Shown: piece after piece, positions 9,800-19,710 of the stretch
How the letters are laid out: every line of letters begins with the position of its first letter
How positions within the stretch are numbered: the stretch's first letter is position 1
DNA from: Candidatus Moraniibacteriota bacterium
GTDB lineage: Bacteria > Patescibacteriota > Minisyncoccia > Moranbacterales > GCA-2747515
Assembly: GCA_947311515.1 (NCBI GenBank)
Contig: CAMZLB010000016.1
Coordinates: 1 to 54,286 of the forward strand
DNA: 54,286 nucleotides
Direction: 5' to 3'
Notes under the pieces: generated by a model
Told to the model about the DNA's origin: nothing
Database searches by the model: none
The model's input: only the letters and a program-made list of their open reading frames with translations
Program-made: the position numbers and the translations under genes

Positions 9800-10702
9800 T
9801 TATGATTCTAAATTACCTTTCTTTTCTGATTCAAAGGACTTTAGTTTATACACTAGCTTTTCACCATATCTAGTATCTATAAACAACAAATCATTTCTAT
9901 CTTTTCCTATGTCAGTATGATTAAATATTTGTCTAAGTCTTAACAGTACCTCTTCCATGTTTTGAGTAAAATCTACTCTGAGCTCCCAACCGTCATTAGT
10001 AAGTAAATAAAAATTATGCATTCCAATAGTTTTTGCATGATATTCATTTGAAATTGTTGTGTCTATATTGTAAGTTATATTTTTATAAAAATACATAACT
10101 TGCTCAAGTATCTTAGGTGTTATAATTACTTCTTCAAAAGATAATTCATTTTGTAGAATTATATACAACACATCATTTTTAGTAATAAAGTCTGAAGTTA
10201 AATCAACATTTTCCTGATGAATCTTGCCAGTTTCAATATCTACAACACTACAGTTACCTGTTTTTTTCTCATATTCACACATAACTATTAAAGTATCGTA
10301 ATTGATTACTTTAATTTTTAATTTATTTGGAAATTTTTTTTTGACTGTTACTTCTTTTATCGTAGGTAAATTTATTATCTTATTCTTTAAGTCATCTTTA
10401 TTAACTACTAATAAATTTTCCTTTTTTATATAAAATAAATTTTTTCCACTAATTTCTTTTTTAAAAATAGCTTTAATTTGCTCTTCTTCTATTTCTGTTG
10501 CAGCAGATATTTGGACATCTTCAATAAGTAAAAGATTTGTATAAAACATTACATAAAAAACTGTAAGTAGATACAAAGCCCAAATTAAAATAATTAACAT
10601 AATATTACTTTTTTTCCTTGATTTCACAGAAGATCTGCGTTTTTTGATTTTTACATCTTTTCTTTTTATAATTTTTTCCTTTTTTTTCCTTTTTTTAAAC
10701 AT
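9800..10702 (-). CDS. ftsQ: FtsQ/DivIB-like cell division protein with POTRA domain
   Basis: Lys/Arg-rich cytoplasmic tail, one TM, then POTRA-like domain (IEDVQISAATEIEEEQIKAIFKKEISGKNLFYIK...LPTIKEVTVKKKFPNKLKIKV). Confidence 0.65.
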   Translation of the reverse strand: MFKKRKKKEKIIKRKDVKIKKRRSSVKSRKKSNIMLIILIWALYLLTVFYVMFYTNLLLIEDVQISAATEIEEEQIKAIFKKEISGKNLFYIKKENLLVVNKDDLKNKIINLPTIKEVTVKKKFPNKLKIKVINYDTLIVMCEYEKKTGNCSVVDIETGKIHQENVDLTSDFITKNDVLYIILQNELSFEEVIITPKILEQVMYFYKNITYNIDTTISNEYHAKTIGMHNFYLLTNDGWELRVDFTQNMEEVLLRLRQIFNHTDIGKDRNDLLFIDTRYGEKLVYKLKSFESEKKGNLES

Positions 10703-10720
10703 GAATATATATCAGTATAG

Positions 10721-11593
10721 TTATAAATGTAGTAATAAATTTTCTATTCGAAGTCGCTTATTTACATTACTAAATTTAACATCGTAAAGTGCATCATTAA
10801 TTTTTTCAGACAATGATAATAGTTGATATTTCTTTGTGTTTATTGCAATATTTCTAATTATTGAGCTCCAGAGTATAAGAGTTACATTCAACAAGCAAAA
10901 ATCTTTTGATAGCTTATCTGCTAAATCTATCTTTTCAGATAGGGACATTTTTTTAAAATTTTTAAGAATCTCTAATGCTTGTTTGTATTCTCTAGAGAGC
11001 TCAGTATTTTTTGAAAATCTTTTTAGTAATTCAGGTCTACCCATAGCAATTTTTACATCTTCTTCATTTACATTATCAATTAGTAAGAGTTCCTCATCAG
11101 AAACTAATCCAAAATTTATCCGTAAAACTCGCGAAGAGATAGTCGGTAATAGTTTATTTGTGTCTGAAACTATTAATATGATTATAGTATTTTCATGGGG
11201 CTCTTCTAATAGTTTAAGTATGGAATTTTGAGCCGAAATACTAGATTTATGAAAGTTATCAATTATCACAACTCTCTTATCACCATCAGACGTCAAAGTT
11301 AATTGTTTTTTGAGCTCTCTTATTTGTTTTATTGAAATATCTTTTGTTATTTCTGCTCCTTTTTTTATTTCTTTTTCAGGTTCTATTAATAAAATATCCC
11401 TCCATGCGTTCACATTTTTTTGATATTTTTTTGATAATTCTGTTTCCAAGACTAGAGCTTGACCAAAAGATTTTGCAATTAATCGTTTACCTATAAGTTC
11501 TGGGCCAACAAAAAGAAATGCATGATGAAAGACATCATTTTTAAGTAAGTGATTTAAAAATTTCAACTGTTTGCTGTGTCCATAAATTTGCAT
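10721..11593 (-). CDS. holB: DNA polymerase III delta' subunit-like protein
   Basis: HAFLFVGPELIGKRLIAKSFGQAL, VVIIDNFHKSSISAQNSILKLLEEPHENTIIILIVSD, SRVLRINF. Confidence 0.75.
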   Translation of the reverse strand: MQIYGHSKQLKFLNHLLKNDVFHHAFLFVGPELIGKRLIAKSFGQALVLETELSKKYQKNVNAWRDILLIEPEKEIKKGAEITKDISIKQIRELKKQLTLTSDGDKRVVIIDNFHKSSISAQNSILKLLEEPHENTIIILIVSDTNKLLPTISSRVLRINFGLVSDEELLLIDNVNEEDVKIAMGRPELLKRFSKNTELSREYKQALEILKNFKKMSLSEKIDLADKLSKDFCLLNVTLILWSSIIRNIAINTKKYQLLSLSEKINDALYDVKFSNVNKRLRIENLLLHL

Positions 11594-11613
11594 AAAAACC
11601 TCTTAAATTTAAA

Positions 11614-12753
11614 TTAATATTTGATTGAAGTATCTATGATTTTTTGGAGCTTTTCTTTAAATCGAGCTTTAGAAAATTTTTCAGCTCTTTCTTTTAATTT
11701 GTTAAAATCGAAATAATCTTCTTGTAAGATAAATCTACGAAATCCATCAGCTATAACCTCAAGTGTTGGTGCTCCAAAAAGTATACCATCAACATTTGGT
11801 CTTATGATCTCTTTTGCTCCACCTCTTCCTAGTGCGATAACAGGTATTCCAGCACTTAATGCTTCAATACAAACTATTCCAAAATCATCTTCACAAGGAA
11901 ATACAAGTGCTCTAGATTCATTTAAGAGTTTCCACTTCTCTCTTTCATCGACCCAACCTCGCATAGTCACAGTTTCTCCTGCTATTTTTTTAAGATTATC
12001 ATATTCAGGCCCCTGACCTACTACCGTAAGTGATAACTGTAATTTATTACAGGCCTCTATAGCAAGTGCAACATTTTTGTATTTATTTAGTCTTGAAATT
12101 ACTAAAAATGACTTTTCTTTTTTATTACTAATTTTCTTTTTTAAATTTTGTTTAAATTTTTCACTTATATTAACTGGTGGATACACAACTTCTGATTTTC
12201 TTCTATAATATTTATGAATTCGTTTTTGCGTATATTCAGAATTTGCTATAAGTACATCTGGTCTTTGAGAAGCTTGATAATCCCATACTCTCAAATAACT
12301 AAGAAGTTGTCTTATGAAAAAATTTCTTTTTTTGATAATTCGTTTCATGTATCTCTCATTTTCATCCCATACATATCTCATAGGAGAATGTATATATGCA
12401 ATATGATTAGTGTTTAGTCGTGTAACAATTCCTTTAGTCCATGCACTTGAGCTAGAAATCACTAAGTCAAATTCTCTAAAATCCATAGATTCTGTAGCAG
12501 GACCAAAAAATGGCAATAAGTATCTATAATACTTCTTACAAATTTGTGGCCAATAATTTAAAAAACTAGTTTTTATATCTCTATTTTCAAAATTTTTTCC
12601 AATAGTATTTCTATCATATAATAGTGTATAAATTGGAGCATTTGGAAACATTTCTGATAAAACTTCTAGTACTTTTTCGGCTCCTCCTGGATACAATAAA
12701 AAGTCATGTACTAGTGCAACCTTTAGTTTTTTTTTATTTCCTTTTTCTTTCAT
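11614..12753 (-). CDS. Glycosyltransferase family 4
   Basis: VALVHDFLLYPGGAEKVLEVL; VFPCEDDFGIVCIEALSAGIPVIALGRGGAKEII. Confidence 0.85.
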   Translation of the reverse strand: MKEKGNKKKLKVALVHDFLLYPGGAEKVLEVLSEMFPNAPIYTLLYDRNTIGKNFENRDIKTSFLNYWPQICKKYYRYLLPFFGPATESMDFREFDLVISSSSAWTKGIVTRLNTNHIAYIHSPMRYVWDENERYMKRIIKKRNFFIRQLLSYLRVWDYQASQRPDVLIANSEYTQKRIHKYYRRKSEVVYPPVNISEKFKQNLKKKISNKKEKSFLVISRLNKYKNVALAIEACNKLQLSLTVVGQGPEYDNLKKIAGETVTMRGWVDEREKWKLLNESRALVFPCEDDFGIVCIEALSAGIPVIALGRGGAKEIIRPNVDGILFGAPTLEVIADGFRRFILQEDYFDFNKLKERAEKFSKARFKEKLQKIIDTSIKY

Positions 12754-13134
12754 TTAATTATTCTTATAACTTCTACCTTATTTGCCATTATATTGGATTT
12801 TTTGCAGTCTGTAAATCCTGTAATAACTTATTGTCAATAGTCAATAGAAATGTATGGATGATTTTTGGGTAGAAACAACACCTTTCTAACTTTATTAATT
12901 GTTAAATTTTTACTTTTTATGTAATGACTTTTTCCATAAGTAGGAAAATATGAGATAATTAAGGTATAAAAAATAAAAATGAAAGAGTTTGTAAGATAGT
13001 TTTTGGGATTAGTTATAAATAAATTAAAAATCATTGATTGTATTTGATAATAATTTATTTGAATTGTAATCATAAACTCCAGCAAGATGTTTTTTGGATA
13101 ATTCTTTTTGTGGTATAATTGTAAATAAACTTAT

Positions 13135-14037
13135 ATGAGAATTGTACAAAATACAAATATTACTTGGATTGACTTTCCTGAAACAACTGAAGAGGACTTT
13201 TTGTATTTGAAAAAAAATTTTGATATTCATCCGCTTGCGATAGATGAATTTTCAACACCGACATATAGACCTAGAGCAACAAAATATCCAAATTGTTTAT
13301 TTCTGAGTATACATATACCCTTATTTGATAGAGATAAAAGAACAACTTATTCTAGTGAAGTTGATATAATAATAACTTCTACATATATAATCACGGGACA
13401 TAAAAAATTGATATTTCAAATAAAAGATTTTATGCAATCTTTAGAAAAAGAATCTCAAAAGAAGTTATTTATGAGTAAAACACCTGCTCATTTATTACAT
13501 GAATTACTTAGAATTCTCATAGAATCCTGTTTTCCTAGATTGGATCATATAGCTAAAAAAATAGATATAGTAGAAAATAAAGTTTTCCAAGGAGAAGAAC
13601 ATGAGATGGTAAGAGAAATTAGCATATTGAAAAGAGATGTGTTAAATTTTAGACGTGCTATAATGCCACAAAAAACCGTTTTAGAGTCAATATTGAGACA
13701 ACCAGAAGATATTGTAGCACAGGATATACGAGCATATTATGATGATTTACTTGGTACGAATATACGTCTTTGGAACACGCTTGAAAGTTCTCTTGAAATA
13801 ATTAAATCATTGGAAGAAACTAATAATTCATTATTATCTCAAAAAATTAATAAAAAAATGAAAGTTTTGACTATTTTTTCTGTTACAACACTTCCAGTAT
13901 CTTTATATGTAAGTGTATATGCTATATCTCAAGACCCTTTTATGGATAATCCTTACAAATTCTGGATTCATGTGTGCATCATGCTTATACTTTCTCTAGG
14001 TACTCTATCATTTTTCAAAATTTCTAAGTGGTTTTAA
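13135..14037 (+). CDS. CorA-family (Mg2+ transporter-like) protein, atypical TM1-TM2 loop
   Basis: CorA-like helical cytoplasmic domain and two C-terminal TMs; expected GMN replaced (VSLYVSVYAISQDPF). Confidence 0.75.
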   Translation: MRIVQNTNITWIDFPETTEEDFLYLKKNFDIHPLAIDEFSTPTYRPRATKYPNCLFLSIHIPLFDRDKRTTYSSEVDIIITSTYIITGHKKLIFQIKDFMQSLEKESQKKLFMSKTPAHLLHELLRILIESCFPRLDHIAKKIDIVENKVFQGEEHEMVREISILKRDVLNFRRAIMPQKTVLESILRQPEDIVAQDIRAYYDDLLGTNIRLWNTLESSLEIIKSLEETNNSLLSQKINKKMKVLTIFSVTTLPVSLYVSVYAISQDPFMDNPYKFWIHVCIMLILSLGTLSFFKISKWF

Positions 14038-14045
14038 ATTAATTT

Positions 14046-15473
14046 ATGCTAAAAATTTACAATACTCTCTCAAATACAAAAGAGGAATTTAAGTCAATAA
14101 ACTCTGGAAAAGTTAGTATGTATACATGTGGACCCACTGTATATGACTATATTCATATAGGAAATTTACGATCTTATATTACAGCGGATTTACTTAATAG
14201 ATGGCTCACAAGACTTGGTTATGAAGTGAGAAGTATTAAGAATATCACAGATGTTGGACATCTTACTAATGATGATTTATTTCAGGGTGATAGTGGTGAG
14301 GACAAAATGATAAAAAAAGCAAAAAAAGAAAAGAAAACTCCACTTGAAATTGCAAAATTTTATGAAAATGCAGCAAAAGAATCAGAAGATGCTATAAATA
14401 TTAAAACTGTTAGTTTTATGCCCAGAGCCACTGAACATGTTTCTTACATGATAAAAATGATTGAAAAAATAATTTTAAATGGTTTTGCATATGAAAAAAA
14501 TGGTAATGTTTTTTTTGAAGTAGACAAGATGAAAAGTTATGGAGTTCTTTCTGGTAATACTCTTGAAAATTTGGACATAGGTAGTAGATTACATATACCA
14601 CATCCAGATAAAAAAAATCAATGGGATTTTGCACTTTGGTTAAAAGCTCCAAAAAATCATATTATGAAATGGAATAGTCCATGGAGTCTAGGTTATCCAG
14701 GATGGCATATAGAGTGTAGTGCTATGAGTTTGGAATATCTAGGTAATACAATTGATATACATACTGGCGGAGAGGATAATATTTTTCCACATCATGAAGC
14801 AGAAATAGCCCAAAGTGAATGTGTAACTGGTGAAAAATTTGTAAATTACTGGATACATACTAGATTTTTATTGGTAAATGGCAAAAAAATGTCAAAATCT
14901 AAAGGAAATTTTTACACATTGTCTGATATAATAAAAAAAGGTTATGCAGCAAGTGATCTCCGTATGTTATATCTCATGTCTCATTATCGTTCTCAAATGA
15001 ATTTTACATTCAGTAGTTTAACTCAAGCAAAGAAAAATAAAGAAAGGCTTGTAAATACTATAATTAGATTGAAGGAGTCTGTAAGTAATGAAGTGGCTGT
15101 GAAATTAACTTTTGATAAATTTAAAAACGATTTTGTAAATGCTATGAATGATGACTTAAACACTCCTAAAGCCATATCGGTTTTATTAAAATTATCAACA
15201 AAAATAAATAAAACCTTAGATAAATATACTATATCAAATTCTGAGGAAATTTTATGTTTTTTAAATAACTCAATTCAAAAAGTTCTTGGTATTAAAATCG
15301 AAGTTAAATCAGTGATAAAAATTCCAGAAAAAGTAATGAAAATTTTTAAAAAAAGACAGATATCTAGAGAAAATAAAGATTTTCAACTTTCAGACAAGTT
15401 AAGATATGAACTAAAAAATTTAGGCTATATTGTAAAGGATACTCCTACTGGTCAAAAGTTAACACGAATTTAA
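14046..15473 (+). CDS. cysS: Cysteinyl-tRNA synthetase
   Basis: TCGPTVYDYIHIGNLRSYI, GWHIECSAMS, HHEAEIAQSE, KMSKSKGNF. Confidence 0.96.
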   Translation: MLKIYNTLSNTKEEFKSINSGKVSMYTCGPTVYDYIHIGNLRSYITADLLNRWLTRLGYEVRSIKNITDVGHLTNDDLFQGDSGEDKMIKKAKKEKKTPLEIAKFYENAAKESEDAINIKTVSFMPRATEHVSYMIKMIEKIILNGFAYEKNGNVFFEVDKMKSYGVLSGNTLENLDIGSRLHIPHPDKKNQWDFALWLKAPKNHIMKWNSPWSLGYPGWHIECSAMSLEYLGNTIDIHTGGEDNIFPHHEAEIAQSECVTGEKFVNYWIHTRFLLVNGKKMSKSKGNFYTLSDIIKKGYAASDLRMLYLMSHYRSQMNFTFSSLTQAKKNKERLVNTIIRLKESVSNEVAVKLTFDKFKNDFVNAMNDDLNTPKAISVLLKLSTKINKTLDKYTISNSEEILCFLNNSIQKVLGIKIEVKSVIKIPEKVMKIFKKRQISRENKDFQLSDKLRYELKNLGYIVKDTPTGQKLTRI

Positions 15474-15497
15474 AAACCTAGTAAATTTACTAGGTTT
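15474..15497. terminator. Bidirectional terminator between convergent genes
   Basis: Perfect 24-nt palindrome AAACCTAGTAAATTTACTAGGTTT. Confidence 0.6.
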
Positions 15498-16677
15498 ATA
15501 TAGTTTCTTGAAGTTTTAAAATACCTCCTAATTGTCCTTCTGTAGGACCATGTTTGGCTGGAGCAAGTTTTACTCCTAAGACCTTGTTATTATGATCTAG
15601 TTTTAGAACTACTATAAATCCAGGAACGTCTGGAATATCTTTTCTAACGTTTGGATTCTGTAGATATCTCCTCACTTTAGTAATGAGTGACTTATTAAAA
15701 GTTTCATCTAAAGGCTTATTGGTATAAAAACATCTCCATAGTTCCCCTAGGTTTTTTTCTAGTTCTGAAACTGCAAATAGCACAATTTCAATACTTTTTG
15801 CTTTTTTAAATTTAAAATCAAATCTAATTTGATTAAACAAGTCTTTAGAGTTTTCTGTTGAAATAACCTTTACGTCTTCAACTATCCTAAAGCTATTTTT
15901 AATCAGAGCTGAAAGTTGTTTTTTTAAAGTCCCTGCTAGTATTAGGTATGTGTTTAAATACATACTTTTTTGACTATTAGTAGGAACCACCTTCCTTATA
16001 GTAGGTTTTTCCGCCACAACATATGCATGCATATGTATAGTAGCAAGACTTTGGCAATTTGCCAATTTATGTCTCTCTCCATTATAACCAATAGCTATGG
16101 AAATTTTTACATTTCCAAATTGGTTTAAAAAAAATAAACTATTTGTCAGTTTTTCACTGAATCTACGTAATACCGTCATTTTTTTTACTGTATTAAATTC
16201 CCTAAAGTTCACCCAGTTGATAACTTGGTCTTTTTCTAACATCCATATCACATGATGTGGAGGCACACTTTCTCCTTCATTGTTTCTGAAAGTACTGTCT
16301 AAAAGACTTAATACGTTAGTACCGAAGTACTTGTCATGTTTTTTGAAATATTCTAAGATAGAAATCTCTGTCTCCATGGGTATATGTGGCCTAGATCCTA
16401 ATGAAGTAAAAAAATAAGCTCCTTCTTTTTGAGATATATTTTCTATAGGAAATATTCCAAAGGACTGTTTTAAAATCGTTCTGTATACCTCACTTATGAT
16501 ATTAAAATCGAAATAATTCAAAACAAAATTTAATAAAATTAATTTATTGGTATTGTTTTTTTTAAAATGGGAATATAGTTTATTTAGTTTTGCACTATGG
16601 TCTACGCCTATTATTTCTGGCATCACTGGATGCATTGCTTTTCTTATTTTAAGTTCTTTTAATATATTTGTAGGCAT
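15496..16677 (-). CDS. Uncharacterised 393-aa protein, possible divergent HIT/GalT-like superfamily member
   Basis: Motif GYNGERHKLANCQSLATIHMHAYVV resembles HIT 'AGQS..H.H.H..' with third His replaced. Confidence 0.6.
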   Translation of the reverse strand: MPTNILKELKIRKAMHPVMPEIIGVDHSAKLNKLYSHFKKNNTNKLILLNFVLNYFDFNIISEVYRTILKQSFGIFPIENISQKEGAYFFTSLGSRPHIPMETEISILEYFKKHDKYFGTNVLSLLDSTFRNNEGESVPPHHVIWMLEKDQVINWVNFREFNTVKKMTVLRRFSEKLTNSLFFLNQFGNVKISIAIGYNGERHKLANCQSLATIHMHAYVVAEKPTIRKVVPTNSQKSMYLNTYLILAGTLKKQLSALIKNSFRIVEDVKVISTENSKDLFNQIRFDFKFKKAKSIEIVLFAVSELEKNLGELWRCFYTNKPLDETFNKSLITKVRRYLQNPNVRKDIPDVPGFIVVLKLDHNNKVLGVKLAPAKHGPTEGQLGGILKLQETI

Positions 16678-16741
16678 TTTTACCCCTTTTTTTTATTTTA
16701 TTTTTAAATAACTATATGTAGTATATCATTTTTTTGAAATA

Positions 16742-16770
16742 TTGTAAAAAAATTCTATTTAATGTATAAT
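16742..16770 (+). promoter_or_regulatory. Sigma70-type promoter for the thrS leader
   Basis: TTGTAA - 17 nt - TATAAT. Confidence 0.65.
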
Positions 16771-16776
16771 AAAAGT

Positions 16777-16975
16777 ACTTTTGATTGATGTGATTACCAA
16801 CCACATTTCATATCTATGAAGCCTGTATTCAGGACTAAGAAAGAAAATTAAGTGATTTTTGTAAGTATTCAATAATGAATTATGCAAAAATAATTTGGGT
16901 GGAACCGCGGAACATAACCTTTCGTCCCAAAGATATTTAGATTATCCTAAATATCTTGAGGGGGATTGGTTTTTT
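16777..16975 (+). promoter_or_regulatory. T-box leader (predicted tRNA-Thr responsive) of thrS
   Basis: TGGGTGGAACCGCGG at 16896-16910 with TTCGTCCCA partner at 16921-16929, ACC specifier candidate at 16796-16798, terminator hairpin plus T6 just before thrS. Confidence 0.85.
16918..16975 (+). terminator. Intrinsic terminator of the T-box leader
   Basis: CCC..AAGATATTTAG-ATTATC-CTAAATATCTT..GGGG..GG then TTTTTT. Confidence 0.7.
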
Positions 16976-16997
16976 AAATAGTTAATATATATGAATT

Positions 16998-18755
16998 ATG
17001 TCAGAAAAAAAAGAGTTATCATTAACTGAGAAGCGTCATACACTCGCTCATTTGCTAGCTGCTGCAGTAGAAAAATTATATCCAGATGCTCTTATAACAA
17101 TAGGTCCCGTTGTAGAAAATGGATTTTATTATGATATAGCTTTTTCAGAACAACCATCAGAGAAAGATTTGAAAAAAATCGAAAAACAAATGAAGAAACT
17201 TATAAATAGTTGGATTGAGATGAAAAAAGAAACTGTAACTTCGAAAAAAGCTAAAGAAATATTTAAAAACAATAAATATAAATTAGAACTTATAGAAGAA
17301 ATAGAAAAAAGGGGTGAAGAAATAGATTTATATACTTCAGGAGACTTTACTGATTTATGCAGAGGAGGTCATTGTTCAAATCCAAAAAAAGACTTAGACA
17401 TGAAAGCTTTTAAACTTGTTAAAATTGCTGGAGCATACTGGAGAAGTAATGAAAAAAATGATATGCTTACAAGAATTTATGGCTATGCATTCAACACAAA
17501 AGAAGAGTTGGATACTTACATGAAAATGTTAGAAGAAGCAAAAAAAAGAGATCATAGAAAACTAGGAAAAGAATTAGATTTATATGTGAATAGTGAAACT
17601 GTTGGTTCTGGATTACCTCTTCTTACTGAAAAAGGTTCAACTATCAGAAGAATTCTTGAGAGATTTATAGTTGATGAAGAAATAAAGAGAGGCTATAAAC
17701 ATGTTTATACTCAAGATATAGCAAAGGTGGATTTATACAAAAAATCAGGTCATTATCCATACTATAAAGATTCAATGTACCCTCCTATTAATATTGATGG
17801 AGAAGAATTTATGTTACGACCAATGACTTGTCCACATCATTTTGAATTATTTTTGAGTAAATCTCATAGTTATAAAGAGTTACCACTCAGATACGCTGAA
17901 ATTGCAAAGCTTTACAGGTATGAACAGTCAGGTGAATTATCTGGACTTATGAGAGTTAGATCATTTAATTTAGCGGATGCTCACATATTTTGTACAGGAC
18001 CCGAGCAAGCAGGTTCTGAAATTCATAAAGCTCTTGATTTAATAGAATTTGTAGCAGATAAATTTAATCTAAAAATGGGTAAGGACTATTGGTATAGTTT
18101 ATCACTTGGTGACCGAAATGAAGAAAAAAAGTATTTTAAAAATGATATTGCTTGGAATGAATCTGAATCTATTCTTAGAAAAGTTCTCAAAAATCGTAAT
18201 TGTAAGTTCATAGAAGAAAAATCTGAAGCTGCTTTTTATGGTCCAAAAATTGACGTACAAATGAAAAATGTATTAGGTAAGGAAGATACTGCCTTTACTG
18301 TTCAGTATGACTTTGTAATGCCTAAGAGATTTGATTTAGTTTATACAGATAAAGATGGTAAAAAAAAGAAGTGTGTAGTAATTCATCGCTCATCGATAGG
18401 TGCAATAGAGAGAATAATGGCATTTCTTATAGAAAGATATGCTGGAGCCTTTCCTTTGTGGTTATCTCCTGTTCAAATAATTATAATACCCGTATCTGAT
18501 AAATTTAATGATTATGGAGAAAAGGTAAAGGAAACTTTATTGAAAAAAGGTTTTAGGACTGAATTAAATAATGATTCTGAGACGCTTGGAAAACGTATTA
18601 GAGAGGCACAGAAAGAAAAAGTCCCTTATATGTTAGTGGTTGGTGAAAAAGAAGTGAAATTGGGTACTGTAGCTGTTAGATCTAGGGAAACTGGTGATGA
18701 AGGCGTACTGAAACTTGAGGATTTCATATTAAAAGCATCTAAAGAAAATGAGTAA
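16998..18755 (+). CDS. thrS: Threonyl-tRNA synthetase lacking the TGS domain
   Basis: RHTLAHLLAAAVEKLYPDA, FMLRPMTCPHHFELF, C-terminal anticodon-binding domain. Confidence 0.97.
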   Translation: MSEKKELSLTEKRHTLAHLLAAAVEKLYPDALITIGPVVENGFYYDIAFSEQPSEKDLKKIEKQMKKLINSWIEMKKETVTSKKAKEIFKNNKYKLELIEEIEKRGEEIDLYTSGDFTDLCRGGHCSNPKKDLDMKAFKLVKIAGAYWRSNEKNDMLTRIYGYAFNTKEELDTYMKMLEEAKKRDHRKLGKELDLYVNSETVGSGLPLLTEKGSTIRRILERFIVDEEIKRGYKHVYTQDIAKVDLYKKSGHYPYYKDSMYPPINIDGEEFMLRPMTCPHHFELFLSKSHSYKELPLRYAEIAKLYRYEQSGELSGLMRVRSFNLADAHIFCTGPEQAGSEIHKALDLIEFVADKFNLKMGKDYWYSLSLGDRNEEKKYFKNDIAWNESESILRKVLKNRNCKFIEEKSEAAFYGPKIDVQMKNVLGKEDTAFTVQYDFVMPKRFDLVYTDKDGKKKKCVVIHRSSIGAIERIMAFLIERYAGAFPLWLSPVQIIIIPVSDKFNDYGEKVKETLLKKGFRTELNNDSETLGKRIREAQKEKVPYMLVVGEKEVKLGTVAVRSRETGDEGVLKLEDFILKASKENE

Positions 18756-19710
18756 AGTAATTACAATTATAGGACCAACTGCATCAGGCAAGTCAGAAAT
18801 AGCAATTAAAATTGCAAAAGATTTTAATGGTGAAATTATATCTACAGATTCAAGACAAATTTACAAGGGTATGGATATAGGTTCAGGGAAAGAGTTTGGG
18901 AGAATTGAAAGATTAGGTAAAAGAGAAAATATTACTAGATACGCTTATATTTCTAGTGGTATTCCTCACTATATGATAGATATTTTGCACCCAAATACAG
19001 AGTATAATGTATCTAAATTCGTGAATAAGGCTCAAAAAATAAGAGCTGATATTTGGAAGAGGGATAAGAATCCCATAATCGCAGGAGGTACTATGTTTTG
19101 GGCACAAGCACTTGTAGAAAATAATACTTTTACTAAGGTTCCTCCAAATTATAATTTAAGAAAAAATTTAGAAATGAAGAGTGTGGAAGAACTTTTTGAA
19201 ATACTTAAAGATAAAGATTTGAGAAGAGCTAAAGAAATAGAGGGTAAAAATGAAATAAATAATAAAGTTAGACTGATAAGAGCATTAGAAATAATTGATA
19301 CTTTGGGGTACGTACCAGAACAAAAAAAAATAGAAATTAATTATAAGCATAATTTAATAATTGCAATCTCCCTGCAAAAAGAGATACTTTATAAAAAACA
19401 AGAGAAAAGAATGGATAAATGGTTTAGTAATGGGATATTTAATGAAATAAATACATTGCATACAGAAATGAATGTTCCTTGGTCTAGATTAGAAAGTTTT
19501 GGACTTGAATATAAATGGTGTACAAAATATATCAGAAACCAAATATCTTATGAAGAAATGAGAAAAAATACAATACATGATTTAAAAAAATATACCAAAA
19601 GACAACTTACTTGGATTAAACGATGGGAAAAACAATATACTAATATAAATTATGTAAAAAATTATGACGAGGCACAACAGTTAGTTAAAAATTTCTATTC
19701 TAATTCTTGA
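18748..19710 (+). CDS. miaA: tRNA dimethylallyltransferase
   Basis: TIIGPTASGKSEIAIKIAKDFNGEIISTDSRQIYKGMDIGSGK. Confidence 0.95.
   Translation: MSKVITIIGPTASGKSEIAIKIAKDFNGEIISTDSRQIYKGMDIGSGKEFGRIERLGKRENITRYAYISSGIPHYMIDILHPNTEYNVSKFVNKAQKIRADIWKRDKNPIIAGGTMFWAQALVENNTFTKVPPNYNLRKNLEMKSVEELFEILKDKDLRRAKEIEGKNEINNKVRLIRALEIIDTLGYVPEQKKIEINYKHNLIIAISLQKEILYKKQEKRMDKWFSNGIFNEINTLHTEMNVPWSRLESFGLEYKWCTKYIRNQISYEEMRKNTIHDLKKYTKRQLTWIKRWEKQYTNINYVKNYDEAQQLVKNFYSNS

Noticed and set aside
12754-13134. Mg2+ riboswitch upstream of the CorA-like gene
   Set aside because: A TATAAT box lies only ~15 nt before the ATG, leaving no room for a structured leader
12834-13230. Short minus-strand ORFs 12834-13085 and 13024-13230
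   Set aside because: AT-rich intergenic translation with overlapping frames and no domain signal; the second overlaps the CorA-like start
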